64,000 nt of DNA from Karalla daura (Eukaryota > Chordata > Actinopteri > Chaetodontiformes > Leiognathidae): the NCBI GenBank assembly GCA_029224185.1, contig CM055188.1, positions 29,831,720 to 29,895,719 of the forward strand, written 5' to 3'. A model generated the notes under the pieces. The model was given only the letters and a program-made list of their open reading frames with translations. It was not told the DNA's origin and ran no database searches. Position numbers and translations under genes: made by a program. Below are positions 10,764-22,600 of the stretch, in pieces (position 1 is the stretch's first letter; every line of letters begins with the position of its first letter).

Positions 10764-11229
10764 TTAATGACCCACAATCTCCTGTACCAAGGTGGGAGTC
10801 ACAGGCTCAAATGTTTCAAACGCTGCACTACAGGGGACAAACACTGAGGGATCATCAGTGTCAGGTGAAGTAAGTGCTCTGGTAGAAATGACTTTATCAG
10901 TAAAGGAGTGAATAAAGTTATCACATACAGCAGGAGAGGCCTCAATTCCAGTCTCAGGTGAGTCAAAGGCGAGGCTACACTCCAAATCCACCTCGATCCA
11001 GATGCACCAACCCTGCCCTCAACTTCACTAGACAACCACTCCGCTTACCCACACAGGGGCGCTGTTTTCGCTGAAAGTATGGCACTGGAGTGCGGCAGAG
11101 GTATGTTGGAACGTCAGATAGGAAAGAAGGCTGAGTTTTTTGTCCATGGCACTGCTGACAAGTTTTTGTGTGTCGATTCTCAGATCTAGCAATGATTGGC
11201 CAGCAGAGTTTTGATGGTATGCCTAGCAA
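10764..11229 (-). mobile_element. LINE fragment between endonuclease and reverse transcriptase
   Basis: Minus-strand translation around 10764-10990 reads 'CDNFIHSFTDKVISTRA...FETFEPVTPTLVQEIVG'. This resembles the linker of fish LINE ORF2 (a 'FF.DKI..IR' helix, then 'F.PVT...L..II'). Upstream, 'FLSDVPTYLCRTPVPYFQRKQRPCVGKRSGCLVKLRAG' resembles the Arg-rich lead-in to the endonuclease of the same elements. Frame changes separate the two parts. No reverse transcriptase core follows on the left side, so this is an internal fragment. Confidence 0.5.
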
Positions 11230-11490
11230 GGGTTATGAGCAGCAGAAACATACAACAGGTGCAGGTGACGGCTCACCTCGCACACTGGCACCATCACAAG
11301 CTGCTCTGTGCTGTTTGCTCTGTCAGCCGGACATCTTCACATCACTGATCAAAAGAGGACCAGTGATGCCCATTTTACTTTAGTCAAAAAGAAATGGCCA
11401 TACAACAAAGCCAAAAAGCAAAAGCCAAAGAAAAAGACAAGAAAGCAGGATGAACCTTGTGCAATCAACAGGCATGCATAGGGGGACAGA

Positions 11491-11956
11491 TGCCCCATTT
11501 CCACTCCCTGGTACCAGCTCGACTCCACTTGACTCGACTCGGATTGAGCTCTCATTGTGTGTTCTCCTGTCAAGCTCTTGTTGAATCCTCTCATCGTTGC
11601 TTTGTGGGTTGTCATTATTTCCAAAACAAGTGAAAAACAACTGAAAAATGAAGAGGACGCAGTAGGTTTTTTAAAATGTCGGCAGGTCGTGTTATGATGT
11701 TGTGACCAATCTAATGCTGCGTTTCCACTGGCTGGTTCTCACTGAGTCATTTTGTCAACCAGCGCCACCCCCGCCATTCTGAAAAGAAAAAAAAACACAC
11801 CCAGCTCTACTCAGCGCAACTTGACCCAGCTTGCCCCAACAGGCGAGCAGCCACTAGGAAAACAGTACCCAGTTACACATTCCAGGTAATAAAAAGACAA
11901 AAGGCTAAATCGAATTGAGTAGAGTCGAGTCTGGACCATGTAGTGGAAATGGGGCA
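11491..11956. mobile_element. MITE with terminal inverted repeats
   Basis: The left end reads TGCCCCATTTCCACTCCCTGG and continues with CAGCTCGACTC. The right end, read in reverse, begins TGCCCCATTTCCACTACATGG and continues with a GACTCGACT stretch. The element is about 466 bp with no coding frame of note. A second, internal 'GCGTTTCCACTGGCTGG' begins near 11720, so one MITE may be nested or the internal part rearranged. No clear target duplication was found, so the superfamily is left open (PIF/Harbinger or hAT are both possible). Confidence 0.65.
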
Positions 11957-12481
11957 AAGTAAGTAGTCTGTTTGTGAAGAATGATAAGACTACTTTTAGT
12001 CTTAATGGCATATTGAAAGCAGATCTGCTATGCACAACAACCCAACCCTTGCTGAGGGACGCTGCTCTAAGCGTCCCTAGCTCCTTGTGCGCTCAGAAAT
12101 TACCTTTCACAAATCCCGCCCTCACATAGGGATTGTCCAATCATACATCGTACACAGTACACAAGAGTTTCTTTCCCTTCCCAAACCAAAAACACAACAG
12201 TCCGCAATAGGTCAAATTGTGTGAAAGGCCCCTCTCGCAGCTAAATGTCACAAACAAGCATACACAGGCCTGCTCTAAGGCTAGGCTAGCAGCATAGCTA
12301 ACTAGCTAACTAGCTGGCTGATGTGTGTTCTCAGGAAAAGGCTACTTGTCTCCAGCATTACAGAAAAAAGCATCAAGCTTCTCACTAAACCACAACATCT
12401 GAATTAAACCAGGCCATCACCGGCTCTCCCCCCACCGCTTCCATAGCTGCTAACCTACAATCATAGCTTTAAATCGCTTAC
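11957..12481. other. Unassigned DNA
   Basis: Nothing identifiable apart from a short (GCTAACTA)-type tandem at 12294-12318. Confidence 0.3.
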
Positions 12482-12595
12482 CTGCTCCAAACCAGAGAGG
12501 ACGATAGCCTGCTGCCTCTCGTCAGCGACAGCATAAAACTCAGTAAACAGCTGAAGTTTTCTCTGGTCTGAGACAAAGTCTTTTAAAACATGCAG
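12482..12595 (-). CDS. Exon-like 38-codon segment with clean splice sites
   Basis: On the minus strand an AG acceptor (12596-12597) precedes 114 open bases that end at CAG followed by GTAAGC (donor GT at 12481-12480). The length is exactly 38 codons and the exon is symmetric. The peptide contains 'VLKDFVSDQRKLQLFTEF' and ends '...IVLSGLEQ', with a balanced, globular composition unlike the surrounding transposon debris. I do not recognise the protein. The acceptor's pyrimidine tract is weak (TTTATCTGTTTAAAG). It could be an exon of a real minus-strand gene or a relic. Confidence 0.4.
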
Positions 12596-12847
12596 CTGCT
12601 ATAGCTTTAAACAGATAAACATTTTTGAGCTATTACCAGGGTTACCTGATACGAGTCAAATTAGTTAAGTAAAGAAATAGCTTCTGGTGCAACACAATCA
12701 ATGAAAAGCAGCAACTAGCAGGGAGTGCTAATCACAATGCAAGCTGCCAGTCTTTGAGATGTACCTGGGCTGCCTTTAGGAGCAACATTTTTCTCAGTGG
12801 CTATAAGGAGTGTTGACAGGGTTAAAATGCCTCCTAAATCCTATTTT

Positions 12848-13195
12848 TCAAGCTTCAATTGTGCCCCATTCATGATTTGATCCACTAAACAGTCTAATCT
12901 GTATGAACTGTAGTATATACCCAATACACGCCCCCCTCTGAGTATAACACGGAGCATTAAGTTGATACATTGTACATATACTGTTCTTCCAATCACCTCT
13001 TTCTTTTTTAAACTTTTTTGAACTTTTTTCCCTCTTTCTGCTGTCCTCTTCGGTTGACATAAGGTTTCCCAGCATCCCTTTGAGACTTTCTGGCTCTGTC
13101 CTTCCAGTTGCTGAGATCAACTCTCTATTTTGCCAGTGTATGTCCGCAGCGGACATAAACGTTTTTTTCTGCGTGAGACTATTTTGAAGTTTCAT
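12848..13195 (-). CDS. Open frame, possible upstream exon to 12482-12595
   Basis: A 115-codon minus-strand frame. The middle part is charged and looks protein-like ('HWQNRELISATGRTEPESLK', then 'MSTEEDSRKREKSSKKFKK'). The last third reads like intron. A CTCACGCAG at the start and a weak GTGATT after 'KKER' could bound an exon of about 200 bp. It sits on the same strand as, and upstream of, the symmetric exon at 12482-12595, so the two may belong together. No family is recognised. Confidence 0.25.
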   Translation of the reverse strand: MKLQNSLTQKKTFMSAADIHWQNRELISATGRTEPESLKGMLGNLMSTEEDSRKREKSSKKFKKERGDWKNSICTMYQLNAPCYTQRGACIGYILQFIQIRLFSGSNHEWGTIEA

Positions 13196-13529
13196 TTACA
13201 CAATATCGATTGCGTGAATAACCCTCAAACTGCATGTGTATACAAAGTTCCTCCTTCCTGACAGCTCACATATCATGGACAGCTGGATCACCGTGCTTGA
13301 CCCCTGGGCGCACAGACTTATAAAGCCTCAGCTTGTTGAAACCTTTGAAAAACCTGTGGACCTGTGGTCTTAACCCGTGGTTTAAGATATTTAACTGTGT
13401 ATGGGAAAGGCTCGACTCGTGCCTCCCTCATCAGGGAAACAAACAGCTGGAACGTCCACTTCCTGGTCTTTCAATGACACTGCACTCCATCTCAGTGTGC
13501 CCCTTTTCTAAATACATCTGAATTAAAAC

Positions 13530-13935
13530 TTTTTCTTTGTTTTTCTCGATGCTGAATTGAAGAAGTGCATTGGATTAGGTACTGAGTTGCGATTCTGGTA
13601 TCCACAGCCATCACTCCATAAAATAAATTCCTCAGGTTCACTGTGCTCAGACAGGATATCTTTTACACAGGATGCACATTCACTTGAATGAAGATCCATG
13701 CAGGTCACCGTGGTTATTTGTCCTTTGTTGCATGGGCCTCTTCTTTCTTGAGAGAGTGGTGCTGCCGCTCATCTTGGAGCTTGCCAGCCTTGAACGTGCA
13801 GCAGGTGTTACATTGGTCTTTTTTGGGTTGGTAAAGCTCCAGGTTGAGACTTGTAAAAAGAAAACAAGAATAGATGATTTTCTTGAATTTTGAGACCTTC
13901 TTCTTCTCTGGACTGTAATGACATCAACCAAGCCA
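13530..13935 (-). pseudogene. Decayed transposase-like gene fragment
   Basis: Two recognisable blocks lie in different minus-strand frames. The first (13801-13845) reads 'LELYQPKKDQCNTCCTFK', a two-cysteine motif. The second reads 'TCMDLHSSE' (near 13700) and then 'FILWSDGCGYQNRN' (13585-13625). From memory of fish genomes, a high-copy family of transposon-derived proteins shares a 'PKKDQC..C' block, a 'T.DLQ' strand and an 'YSDGC.YQNRN' strand, where the aspartates probably play the DDE role. Here the part between the second and third blocks is missing and frames shift. Family name not known to me. Confidence 0.45.
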
Positions 13936-14039
13936 TGCACATATATTCATTTTCAGCCCAATACATTCTCAGCATTTGAATATGTTTTCCCTTTCTGTCT
14001 CTGTGAATTTTTGCAGTAATGCTTTGGTGACTTTTCATA

Positions 14040-15185
14040 GGGGGGAGTAACTGTAGGCCTGGGTATGTCCAGCCCTTAAGTTTTTTGACTTGTTACAGCT
14101 GCATTGTAAAATAGCCCAATAATAGCAAAAATAATAGCCCAATTATATTTCTCCAATGCATCCATGTAGAGTGGGGCAGCTGGGTATTGGAGTATGTGTG
14201 CATGTGTATGGGAGTGCTCCCTAAGGAAAAGGAGTGTTTTGTGTTTTGTTTTGGTAGGATTTGGGGCCAGTGTTGTTGCTGCTACACAAAGCCTCATCAA
14301 TGTCCTAACATAAACTCTCCAGCAGCCACAATACAGCTAAACACAGAGAAGTTCAGTGCAGTCAGGACATCAGGGTCAGCACACACAAACCCCAAGCCCA
14401 ACAGCACAACAGGAGATGGCCAGGTCTTGATAATATTAGATAATAATATGATAATAATATTAGACTTATTTTATGAGAAATTGTTTCATAATGTTAAACC
14501 ATACAACTGTCATGTTTATTTGCAGATAATTTCCTGCCTTCTTTGCCTAAAGAAACGGTAAATGTATTTTCATATTTCAAACACTCTGAGCAAGCCAAAA
14601 ATTAATATTAATGCATTCAGTGTTTATGAGTATTTAGTAAATAATGACTGTACCAGCACTGCTTCTGCAGCTGAGGAATAGGGGCTAAACTAAGCTGGAT
14701 TGGGGAAGAGGTTTCTTGACCTGACAGGTAGCTACTTTTAATTTAAATTAATAATTTAGACATTATAGAACAACGACTTGTACATTGCGGGCATGTTTAT
14801 GTGATTAAATATTTCATACTGCTATACTTATACTGCTAAACTTCTTTCAACTGAACTAATTGTTAACTTAGATGAATAAAATTCTCATTGAGGTATATCC
14901 CAAAATGGAGGGGATGGAAAGATGGCTTTTCTACAAGGCTTCAGATACATCACAATATACTTAAAAACAACTTTCCTTTGAGTAGTGGATTTCATTACTG
15001 AAATCTGTTATTCCATCTATCTATGCAGGTGGTCAAGGAAGGAGGGAATTGGTTGCTGCACTTCCCATTGTCGATGGTTACACAGGAAGTATGCAGTGCT
15101 TCAAGTTCCAGAAGGACCATCTTGTACATTATTCCACTGCAGCAGGACCTAGATATGACACCATGCCCTCAGGTGCAGCTGATTT
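14040..15185. other. Unassigned DNA
   Basis: AT-rich, with a short AATAATATGATAATAATATTAG tandem near 14435-14465. Frames at 14187-14561 and 15049-15282 have no identifiable domain. The region ends at the left arm of the foldback. Confidence 0.3.
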
Positions 15186-16035
15186 GAAAAAAATACTCCC
15201 AAGGCTGTATGCCAAAAATGGAAAGAGCTCATGCATCTGCATATTCTGGCATTGCACATCAATGTTTGTACACAGCTTATAGTTGCATATGATAATATAA
15301 TATATGTCCTAATATCTAACAAAGAGTTCACTGCAGGACTGTTTTTTACAGGACCGTCACAGCGATGTTGAATGCACATGACCACATGGAGTCCACAAAT
15401 CAGGAACAGGTAATTAATGTCAAATGGAGATCTGTCTACAGTTCTGTCTACAGTTTTCAAGCTATCTTGTACAGTTGATTTAATAATTTTACAGGTTAGA
15501 AAGTAATGCCCTATATGTTCAAGATTCTTTACAGCAGATGACTTCACTCTGCATGCAAGCCAATGTTGTGAAAGGTTTGCCATTGCAAAATGTTTTCCTT
15601 TTTTTTTTTTAGCAAATTCAGCACTCACATATGCAATTTTGTGTTGAATTGTGTTGAATCTGTGCTTTTAAGTGGATCTATTTTGCCTTTCCATTTAACC
15701 TATTATGCTAACTCTAACCTATCCGCTCCAGATTTGACCCTCATAGTAGTACTCTACAGGATGGAAGTCTGCCTGCCATGTTAGTGGTTATTCATTTAAT
15801 TTTTCAAATTTGCATTTTTTCTCCATTTATTTAGGCTGTTATGTGGTCATGTGCATTCAACATCACTGTGACGGTCCTGTAAAAAACAGTCCTGTAGTGA
15901 ACTCCTTGTTAGATATTAGGACATATATTATCATAGGCAATTATAAGCTGTGTACAAACATTGATGTGCAATGCCAGACTATGCAGATACATGAGGCCTT
16001 TACATTTTTGGCATGCAGCCTTGGGAGCTTTTTTC
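15186..16035. repeat. Foldback: two inverted arms of about 200 bp
   Basis: The left arm (15186-15386) read in reverse matches the right arm (15841-16035) over its length. Shared anchors are GTGGTCATGTGCATTCAACA, GACGGTCCTGTAAAAAACAG, TTAGATATTAGGACATATAT, AACATTGATGTGCAATGCCA and a 'TTTTTGGCAT' block. Differences are scattered substitutions and a small ATATT insertion. The 454 bp between the arms shows no gene. Each arm gives an open frame on its own strand, so the two frames at 15149-15628 (minus) and 15810-16223 (plus) encode related peptides. The arms may be a duplicated piece of an older gene or transposon; the source is unknown. Confidence 0.85.
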
Positions 16036-16586
16036 AGACTGATTTCTTTTATAGAGCAGATGTCTTTCTTGCAAGTCAAGTGGACGCAAGCAAAGTTTTT
16101 AAGATATGTGTTAACAGAGAAGACCGTGTCCAAAGAAGCTTAAATCAGTGGCAGAAGCAAAAGAAAGCCTCCCCAATCGGTATCAATCAACTCAACGTAA
16201 CTTTCAATGGAGAAGCCAACTAAACCTAAAGTAAACTTAACTAAACATAAAGCAAGCAATTGACTAAGCAAATAATCCTCAAAACAATGTTACAAAAATA
16301 TATAAGCTAAAGCATAATAAACATTTTTTAATAATAATATTAAACATAATAAAACATTTTTCAGTCATCTCAAGTTGGAAAAATATCTGCATAATTATCA
16401 AAAGTACATCAAATGAAAAGTACATCAAATGAAAAGCAAATGATGTGAATACCTACACCCTATAGCTCTTCACTTCCTTTAAATATCTATTGGCTCTATA
16501 TTATGCATTTGGATGTATCAATGCATTTGTTGATTGATTGGAGTATTCTTTTATTTTTTCGGCTTGATGAAACTGTCATTCTGTGA

Positions 16587-18095
16587 ATGACAGTCAGTGT
16601 CCTGGCAAAGTACGTCCCCAAAGTTGGAGATAAAGTCTCTACTGTAGCCTTCTGCAGAGAAGCAGCACTGTCACAAAATTCACCATCCAGGAAGGAATCC
16701 ATACTTTCAAGGTTACGACAAAGATTGTCTGGAGCTGAGGGGATGCCTTCAAAGAGAGGTCGTAAGTGGGCAGTATATTTTAATGCCAAACGTAAGGCAG
16801 GACAAACTGAGGTTGGCTGGATACATTTTGATGAGGAAGAGGAAAGGTACAAGCATGTGAACTCTGTAAATGGTGGAGGAACCAGGCACCTCTCTATTGA
16901 CAAAAACTAAACAGTGGCAGATATCAAAACTAAGGCTGAAAATCTTTCACACTCTTCCGCTCATATTGAGAACTCACAGATACATGTTGACGTGTCCAAT
17001 ACAGTGAGCTGTATAACGCAAGCAAGGTGAAAATACTGAGACTATCTGTGCACTAAAAAGAGAAACAGGACATCGACCCCCTGTAGGAGTGGAGGACAAG
17101 GACTTAACAAGTCAGCAATCAGTAGTAAATTTCACTGACAGTGAACAGAATCAGGCTGTTGAGGATCACCACACCACCATGCAATTAATTATGGAGCTTC
17201 CACAAGTGGATCTTTGCAATTGATGCACCTTTTCAACAGCACCTGATCAGTTGCTGTCTGCTCCAGTGTTTGCAGGGGAGGCAGATGTTCCAGCCCAAAC
17301 ATTTCCTGAACTACAATCTTGTCCTGTAACACTGATTGTAAGAAGAGGCCACCATCTCAATGCCTTCAAAGACCCAAAAAGCAGCAGGAAGGATGGCAGG
17401 CTGTAGCTAGAGTGTTTGTAGTAGAGTGGAAACAAGCTGGTTACTTCCCAGTGAAACTTGTAATACCATATCTTGAGGAGGGGCTATATGGCTCAACAAC
17501 CAGTAGTTTCAAGGATTCCGTCTTGCTGTATGTATCACAAGAGGAAAGATCTGTGCTTCTGAGAGCTTTAGAGAACTTTCATTCTGTGGACAGAGATGAA
17601 TTGCTGGATGTACTTGATGCATATGATTGCATCCCTAGTGTCCGTGGTCCCTAGTGTGGACACACTGCTCCCTATTCTGGCAAAGATGTAGTAGTAATCA
17701 TTCAAGCCCAAATGTGTGCAACTCAGTGTTGGCATCATGTAATGAGTTTATGACCAACTGCAAAACAGTGGAGATGCTTCTAAACTTTCCAGAGGAGGTG
17801 ACAGCAGCAGAATTATCTCACTTTCTTATTACTTTCTCATTACCTGAAAAGGTACATTGGGGAAATTGACGGCAAGAACCTTTAGGTTTTCCTGTGGTTC
17901 AGTTCAGGATCTAATGTCTTGGATAAGGCCATACTAATTGAGTTCATAGAAACCGCAGATTTCCTCTGCTGACCTCAGTCCCACACATGTGGATGTATAC
18001 TAAAGCTGTCCATTGGTTACTGCAGCTATCCAGATGTCCACAATGAATTTAACAACATTGTCACAAGCTCAGTGTGGGACATGGATGTGGTGTAG
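16587..18095 (+). pseudogene. HECT-type ubiquitin ligase relic (G2E3-like, fish family)
   Basis: HECT ligases take ubiquitin from an E2 onto a cysteine and pass it to a substrate. Three blocks are visible. First, 'VGWIHFDEEEERYKHV' with 'GGGTRHLSIDK' (16815-16905) resembles the N-terminal region of the fish G2/M-phase E3 ligase-like family. Second, 'GYFPVKLVIPYLEEGLYGS' to 'DRDELLDVLDAYDC' (17436-17630) resembles the HECT N-lobe. Third, in the C-lobe, 'SHTCGCILKLSI' keeps the catalytic cysteine (codon 17988-17990), followed by 'SYPD...EFNNIV...VWDMDVV'. A stretch resembling 'VEMLLNFPEEVTAAE' lies between, in another frame. Breaks: frame changes near 17640 and 17850, TAG at 17883, TGA at 17970, and no joined frame after 16910. 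Much of the linker is eroded. Confidence 0.65.
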
Positions 18096-18352
18096 GTAAT
18101 AATACAAACAGTAACATGTCACTCACCATTGAACTCCTGTATTCCGATTCCTCCTAAAATGGATCTGTGCCTGTTGCACACTGTATTACTCCATTCTAAA
18201 TATAGTGCACAGTTACAGTTCTACATACTGGGAGAATGCTGAGCGCTGTCTACTGCAGGTTCAGTGACTAGGCATAAGTACAGTTCCACTTCAAAAAACC
18301 TGAATTATCACTTCGATGCAGATAACTATTTTGATGCCAGAGACAGAGGAGG

Positions 18353-19610
18353 GGATCCTCACCCAGGATGAACAGGCGGGCACAAGCAAGACAGTAAAGA
18401 GAGATTCATGTACTGATGGCTTAAACGTTAAGAATATAGATCAGTCGAATCAGTCAAAGTCAAAGTCAAATCAGTCGAAGTAGTAGTAGAACAGTGCATG
18501 CAGCAGGAAAAGCCAGGTTGAGGAACGGAGTCCTGGATCCAGTTCAGCGTCTATGGAATCTGGTTGGGTAGAAAGCACAGACACTCCAGGGATGAAGGAT
18601 TGAAGGTATAGAGGGCGTCTGCCTCCTGGACTGAGGCTCTGGTTCCAAATCTAGACTTAAAGATTCTTGGAACCACAAGTAGGCCTGCATTCAGAGAACG
18701 AAGTGCCCTAGTGGGGCAATAGGGTTTGTCTGAGATGGTGGTCAGAACTGGAGGGATATGATCTCTCTTTCTAGTTTTAGTCAGGACACGAGCTGCCACG
18801 TTTTGAATGAGCTGCAGAGTTTTCAGTGACCTATTGGAGCATCCAGCCAGTAGAGGGGTGCAGTAGTCCAGCCTGGAGGTAACAAAGGCATGGACCAGCT
18901 GTTCCACTGCATGAAGAGGGAGGAGGAGCCTCATTTTTGCAATATTGCAGAGATGGAAGTAGGCAGTCTGTGTTTTGGATCTATGAGCAGTAACTCTGTT
19001 TTTTCAGAGTTCAGAAGGAGGAAATTGTGGCCATCCAGGCCTTAATGTCTAATGCAGTGCCTCTGTCAGTCTAATGCAGTGCCTCTGATTCCAAGTTGAT
19101 ATTCCCGTCTCCTTAGTAAGATCTGGTGGTCAACTGTATCAAAAGCAGCACTAACATCTAACAGGAGATGTGTGGGAACACACTGCTCAGTGGAGTTTTG
19201 ACTCTGAGTCACCCTGGCTACAGTGCTGAACAGAAACCTGGCGTTATGCTTATTTTACTCTATCAGAGAGGAGTACTATCTGGCTCTGGCATTAAACAGA
19301 GCCAGCCTGTAAGTCTTCAGACTATCTTTGCAGGTTAGAAAAATATTGTTGTTTTTCCTCTCTAATTTACGTGCAAGCTGCTTTAGGTGGTGAGTTTCTG
19401 GCGTATACCAGGGGGCCCATCTTGGTCTGGAGATAATCTTTTTAGTTAGGGGTGCAGCCGAGTCGAGAGTTTCATGAAGAGTGCTAACAAAGCTATCAGC
19501 AAGGTGCTCAACGAAGGAGGGACTCTGGCTTTCATAGCAGAGAGGTGATGTTGCACTGAGAGTCAGGGGAATAGCTTCCTTAAAGTTTGCTAAGACGCTG
19601 TCGGTCAAAT
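18353..19610 (-). mobile_element. L2/Maui-like LINE, 5'-truncated and deleted
   Basis: Reading the minus strand, 19608-19276 gives the region before the reverse transcriptase ('LTKKIISRPRWAPWYTPETHHLKQ', then 'LKTYRLALFNARA'). Around 19180-19120 'VSAAFDTVDHQILL' is the reverse transcriptase A motif. 18934-18551 gives 'FVTSRLDYCTPLLAGCSNRSL' and 'LIQNVAARVLTKTRKRDHI', then 'TRALRSLNAGLLVVPRI'. The segment that should carry the FADD/YxDD box and the HWLPV block are both deleted, and a 19 bp tandem (GTCTAATGCAGTGCCTCTG) sits at the first scar (19040-19090). It cannot be active. Confidence 0.8.
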
Positions 19611-22600
19611 GTCTTGTGTATGTAGCGCCCTCATGCCGTAGTGTGTGGCATGTAAGTAGACATTTTAATCTACTGGGCGCCCTAAGTCCGTAAAATATTA
19701 ATAATTACAAAACAAATGTATATAATAGGATTTTGCTATACTGGCACACACTTATATTCTTACAACATCAAAAATTCCCACACACTGAATTTGAACCAAG
19801 TCTTTTAGTTGTTTTTCCCCTTTTTTTAATTTGTCCCTCTTCAAGAAAATAAAAAAAACAACAAAAAAATAAAATAATGTTCCTTTAGTTCTTGAAATAC
19901 TTATTTGTTTGACTGTAATATTTAACATCAGTTCAAACAAACCCTCTATGCCGGCAATTTATATTAAAACAAAATGTCACCCTCTGCGCATCAACCAATC
20001 AAAATGACAGAAATTAAAGAAATATTCACAAGTTAAAGTATTTATACAGGCTTTGATAAAATAATATGGTATGGGACATGGTATTTAACATGGCTGGGAG
20101 GAGAGGCCTCATTTTAGGCTAAGATAATCACCCTCACAAAGTTTCTGAAAGATGCAACACATCAATGTTGTTGTCAGAGATTAATTTATTTACAAGAATG
20201 ACTTTGGAAGACAAGGAGCGGATATTAAGTAATCCATATGTCATTTGTCTGTATATGTGTTACTGTCTCCTTTAATTTGGTGACAGTTGTTGTGTGCAGT
20301 ATCATGCATCTCACCTCTGCGTCGATCTTAACGAGTCCCTCTCGACCGATGCCTGGCGTGTTGTGTGAGTAGCTGGAAGAGAAGTGAAGAAAGAGAAAAC
20401 AAACTTAGAGTAGAACAACGTGAATTGTGTAAACAAAAGGGATCCCGGCTGTGTTTTTTTCTTCCATAGAGTCCGTCACTTGGTTCCTTGGTTGTCTGCC
20501 GCCATCCGTCCATCTCCATCTCCATCCTGGTTGCTAACTCCCAGTTAGCAACCCCCCCCCCTGCAATACTCCCCACTGGACATTCGTTGTTAAGAGGGCG
20601 GTAGGACAGCGTGCACTCATTTTGTTATTTTTTTTTCTTATTCATTTGAACTTTTGGGACAGTTTACTTTTTGATACCTGAGATGTCAGAGGTTTTTCTT
20701 AGTAATTTTCATTTATTCGGTTCAAATCAAACAGAGACACTTGAAATAACTGTGAACCCAATTTGTAATGGTTACATTCTGGGTACTGTTGATTTTGTAC
20801 AGTATTCATTTTAAGTTACTTACCTGTTTAAGATACTGTGCCGCAGAAGATATTCAGTCAGACCAATATATATCCTTTAAACCTTCAGTCTGCGTTTCTG
20901 TGAAATGTTTTGGGTAGATGTTACAGGTGTGGTCCAGCAATCAGCTTGGTAGATATAAGCAGTCTCCTCATCGGGTCTAGAATAAAAGTTAACCTTACTT
21001 TTATTGTTTGATACTACGCTGCCTCAGGTTAATAGATACAAGGAAGGGTTACACACATTTAATGCTCCTGTCCTGAGGAATGACTGTGCAACCCCTGATT
21101 TTTATAAGGTTGTTAAATGCTGCTCCTTTGCTTTTTATTTGGGCTGTCGAGGGACAGATACAGGCTCTAAGAGGTTTTGTGTGGGTAAATGAATAGAAGG
21201 AAGCACAGAGAAGTGTGCTACACTGCTTCTCTGCCTCCTGGTCTCAACTCTGAGTCAGGGTGGGGGAGGACTAATGCTCTTGGCCAAGTTGCCAGAAAGT
21301 TGGGCTGCTCCTTCCAACATGGGGTGGATGCAGTCCCTCCTAATGAGACCAGGTCTACCCCAGAAAGTTTGCCAATTATCTACAAAGCCCACACACGGAC
21401 ACCACCTTGATAGATTGCCAGATTGGGCAGGGAGCTGGAGGAAACTAGGATGTCTGACCATTGAACACACCAATTCCACACTCATTTTAGTGACCTCCGT
21501 TTGACAATTGGCGTTAACCGGAGCAAGGGTGATAAAAAAGACACTAGGAGTGGTGTAGGAAGCGGGTCGGGGAGAGAGCAGGACCCAAAAACAGGATAGA
21601 GTGCTCGAGTGGCTCTCACAGGATATTTACATGGTGGGAAATCAAGGAAAAAGACACTAAGGACAGGAGTAGAGATAGAGTACACCATCTCTCTGTAGAT
21701 ACGTTCTTAGTGCCCATGTCTGTCTGTACAAGCCTGGGGCAGCCCCCACAGTGCTCCAGTGCCTCCACAAAGTACCATCTGATGACCGGGTTGCTGTTAG
21801 TGAGAGCAGGCCACAGCCAAGTCTTTAAATGCTGTTTATCACTGTACTTACAGATTTGTAACAGGTTGTAGTTGCCTCATACATCACTGCCAGCTTTATG
21901 TTAAAGCTCAGTGGCTGTCCTTGAGTGCAAAAAACTATAGTTTTTTGTAATATTTGAGAGTAAAAGGCTTACTTTATGATGCTCTCCTTGGCTTAGTCCA
22001 CCCCTAAGTTATCTTCAAAGAACCAGTAGCCACTGTGCACAAGATAATGTATGCCTTAGTTCAGACAGATATGGGAAAGCACACTTTTAGTTTTGCTGCT
22101 TAAAATGTCCACCCCGTCAAATGTCACCTGGCACTGGAGTCCATAGAGCAGCCAATGTGTTTTTAAATTGTCTCTATGACCTGACTACTGCACTTCACCA
22201 CACCACAGTTTTACTCTGTTGTTCGCTGCTAATTTATTGTTTTTGTGCATCTTTTTTATTTCATGTGTGCTGCTGTCCTCTTGGCCAGGTCACCCTTGTA
22301 AATAAATTCTCAATCTTACTGGGTTTTACCTGGTTTAAAAGCTGCAGGAAATTTTGCATGTCAGCAAATGTGCAGCTCATCTGTGAGTTCCATCGAATAG
22401 TTGGGATCTGCTGATTTCTGCTTCATCACGGTTCTCAAGGATCAGGGTGTGTCTTCAAATTTAAGCATTTAAGCACGTTTTACTGCCTATAATTCCACAT
22501 TTTGAGGAATCCATTCTATGCCCTAGGTATTTGTTGGGATTGGTACAATTAAATATGAGAACCCTCACAGACTAGCACTACAATGTCCAGCAGATGGTGC

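Noticed and set aside
20930..20995. Possible LTR promoter and poly(A) pair
   Set aside because: No second LTR, primer-binding site or gag/pol frame nearby.
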